Below are positions 32,911 through 34,422 of a stretch of DNA of 34,422 nucleotides, piece by piece. The DNA is from Bdellovibrionia bacterium (lineage in GTDB: Bacteria; Bdellovibrionota; Bdellovibrionia; Bdellovibrionales; UBA1609). Position 1 is the first letter of the stretch; every line of letters starts with the position of its first letter. A program made the translations under genes and the position numbers. The stretch spans positions 1 to 34,422 of the forward strand of contig JAUILT010000029.1 of the NCBI GenBank assembly GCA_030432925.1. Reading direction: 5' to 3'. Below the pieces are notes generated by a model. That model saw only the letters and a program-made list of their open reading frames with translations, made no database searches and was not told where the DNA came from.

Positions 32911-34422
32911 CTATTGCTTGTCCGACATTGCCGGAATTCTGTTTATGTATCTTCTGTAATCATTTTGCCATTCAGCATCTCTCAAACGTTCATCGGCTAA
33001 CTTTCTGAACATGGGTTGGGATTCAGAATCAATCTTTTCCCAAATTTTCTCAGCCCCTTTAAGATCTCCTTTATCAAATAAAAGCCGACCAGCTTTGTAA
33101 CGAATGGAGGCCAAGGGTCTTTTGTCTTCATACCCTTTAAGTAGGTTTAAATAAGTTTCCACTGCAGCAATGGATTTGCCCTGTTTTTCAAGAATTCCTG
33201 CTTTGGTCTGAAGGGTTTCTGCCCATAAGTCATCATTCTTAAGTGACTCCTGCTTTTGCATGGCTTCAATCTTGTCAATGGACTGAATGGCATCCACCAA
33301 CTCACCGGTTTTCTCCCGCAATGAAGCCAACCTCAAAATAACAGGAGCCACAAGCTCTGGCTGCCCCTTCCAATCCTCCTCCAGTACAGCAAGATATTTT
33401 TTAGCAGAACTTAGAAGTCCTCGTTCTTCAGCCACGTCGGCTTGAGCTTGCACAAGCTCAATTTTTTCTTGCTCACTGCGAAGTTGATCACTGTCTATAT
33501 TTCTGAGCAGTGACTGAGCCTCCTTAAACTCACGCATCTCCAGATGAGTTTTTGCCACACGAAGACGAATTTCATCTAACGTTGGAATATGTTCTGTCAC
33601 ACGTCGCTCACGATCTTCACTGGTTCCCTTAATGGTATTCAGCTTTTTCAAGGTATTCTCATAAATTTTCTGAGCCTCTGAGAACACGCCTGCCTGCTCA
33701 TAGGACCTTCCAAGAAAATAGGGAATGTCCATTCTTTCTAAATTTCTCAACCAGGTCTCTTTATAATTTTCGTTGAACTCCAGGGCTGCCAGAAAGTCCT
33801 CACTCTCTACCTTTTGCTTAAGAACCTCTGCAATGCTCCCTAGAATCTTCTTTTTAAAAAACTGAAGGTCTGTACTCGTTGGATTTCTCTGATAGTAAGT
33901 GATCAGCAGGTTCATTGCCCGCTTGTGCTCTTCTCTTTTATCAAACCCATCAGCCATCATCAGTGTCACAAACTCCCTGATCCTCGGAAGATTCGAATCC
34001 TCTGCGATTTTTCCGATTTCAGCTAGAGCCTTGCCCAGCTCCTTCTCCTTCATGCCCTTCATTCTCTGACTCAACATTCGAACTCTGGCCACTTTAGCTC
34101 CGGGATTGTCTCGGTATCTAAAATAAGATTCCAAATAAGCCCCCATGACATCCCTTCTATCTGCACCCAAAATGTCTAAATTCTCACCAATTCGGGTCAT
34201 CGCATAACCGCCATGGGAGTGGGATGGAAAGCGACTGAGAAACTCCACATAATGGTTTAAAGCCTTCTTATAATTCCCCATCCAAAAATGAGCTTCTGCC
34301 ATATTATAGTGAGCATTCGGAAACTGACTTTCATATTCTGGGTAGACTTTTAATGCCGCTTCGTAGGCATTCACGGCCTCTTTGTAATCTCTTTTCTGAA
34401 AGTGAACATCACCAATTCTAAA
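32911..34422 (-). CDS. TPR-repeat protein at the head of the flagellar operon, 5' end outside the window
   Basis: The frame stays open to the right edge of the window, so the 503 visible residues are a C-terminal part and the start is missing. Internal GTG or ATG codons are not needed as starts. Tetratricopeptide-like helical pairs recur throughout: AHYNMAEAHFWMGNYKKALNHY, the segment around PYFLGRSYEQAGVFSEAQKIY, RLRVAKTHLEMREFKEAQSL, and AGILEKQGKSIAAVETYLNLL with IRYKAGRLLFDKGDLKGAEKIW near the end. It has no membrane segment in the visible part. The stop is 9 bp before the activator's GTG, so the two genes are coupled. TPR proteins act as interaction scaffolds, so a role as partner or modulator of the receiver-less activator is possible but unproven. 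Confidence 0.85.
   Translation of the reverse strand, partial: FRIGDVHFQKRDYKEAVNAYEAALKVYPEYESQFPNAHYNMAEAHFWMGNYKKALNHYVEFLSRFPSHSHGGYAMTRIGENLDILGADRRDVMGAYLESYFRYRDNPGAKVARVRMLSQRMKGMKEKELGKALAEIGKIAEDSNLPRIREFVTLMMADGFDKREEHKRAMNLLITYYQRNPTSTDLQFFKKKILGSIAEVLKQKVESEDFLAALEFNENYKETWLRNLERMDIPYFLGRSYEQAGVFSEAQKIYENTLKKLNTIKGTSEDRERRVTEHIPTLDEIRLRVAKTHLEMREFKEAQSLLRNIDSDQLRSEQEKIELVQAQADVAEERGLLSSAKKYLAVLEEDWKGQPELVAPVILRLASLREKTGELVDAIQSIDKIEAMQKQESLKNDDLWAETLQTKAGILEKQGKSIAAVETYLNLLKGYEDKRPLASIRYKAGRLLFDKGDLKGAEKIWEKIDSESQPMFRKLADERLRDAEWQNDYRRYINRIPAMSDKQ

Noticed and set aside
34372-34374. GTG near the right edge as the start of the TPR gene
   Set aside because: The frame stays open to the window end, and the residues before the GTG continue the same TPR helix pattern, so the true start is outside.

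Overview
The window looks like a chromosomal segment of a Gram-negative, flagellated bacterium, most plausibly a Bdellovibrio-like member of the Bdellovibrionota/Oligoflexia. That assignment is inference. It rests on the many lipoproteins and secreted proteins, frequent TTG/GTG starts, two sigma-54 activators, a CHASE2 kinase and the flagellar gene style. I see no rRNA, tRNA, CRISPR array or intact mobile element.

Layout. (1) Positions 1-5722: the tail of an unidentified gene, 283 bp without a convincing gene or terminator, then an outer-membrane beta-barrel protein followed closely by a very large lipoprotein metalloprotease (Met-zincin type), closed by a strong terminator. (2) 5794-7531: a cysteine-containing secreted protein of unknown function, followed 10 bp later by a seven-helix ceramidase-like (CREST) membrane hydrolase. 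(3) 7571-11024: a CHASE2 sensor histidine kinase and an NtrC-type sigma-54 response regulator in one operon, behind a promoter with a perfect palindrome. (4) 11275-11889: an unknown protein with a Pro-rich linker and a ribbon-helix-helix-like C-terminus. (5) 11928-15335: ileS-lspA, overlapping by ATGA. The predicted 5' leader of this transcript is almost entirely one 29-bp perfect hairpin. (6) 15473-19644, all plus strand: a small lipoprotein, an HU-family protein, pfkA, an orphan amino-acid-type substrate-binding lipoprotein and a small secreted unknown. (7) 19721-34422, all minus strand: a compact flagellar hook/basal-body operon. In transcription order it reads TPR protein (5' end outside the window), receiver-less sigma-54 activator, flgB, flgC, fliE, fliF, fliG, fliH, fliI, fliJ, a MotE-like gene, fliK, flgD, a TIGR02530-type gene and flgE. 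Back-to-back hairpins separate it from the plus-strand genes.

How the parts work together. The flagellar operon encodes the rod (FlgB, FlgC, FliE), MS ring (FliF), rotor (FliG), export ATPase complex (FliH, FliI, FliJ), hook-length control (FliK), hook cap (FlgD) and hook (FlgE). The sigma-54 activator is translationally coupled to flgB and is the obvious candidate regulator of class II/III flagellar genes. Gene order from flgB to flgE matches the Bacillus fla/che operon, including the MotE-like (YlxF) position. ileS-lspA couples an aminoacyl-tRNA synthetase to the lipoprotein signal peptidase, which would process the three lipoproteins seen here. Most start codons were chosen by Shine-Dalgarno spacing; several differ from the longest open frame.

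The best candidates for something undescribed are the ileS leader hairpin, the ceramidase-like protein with its secreted neighbour, the barrel/metalloprotease pair, and the RHH-like Pro-rich protein.
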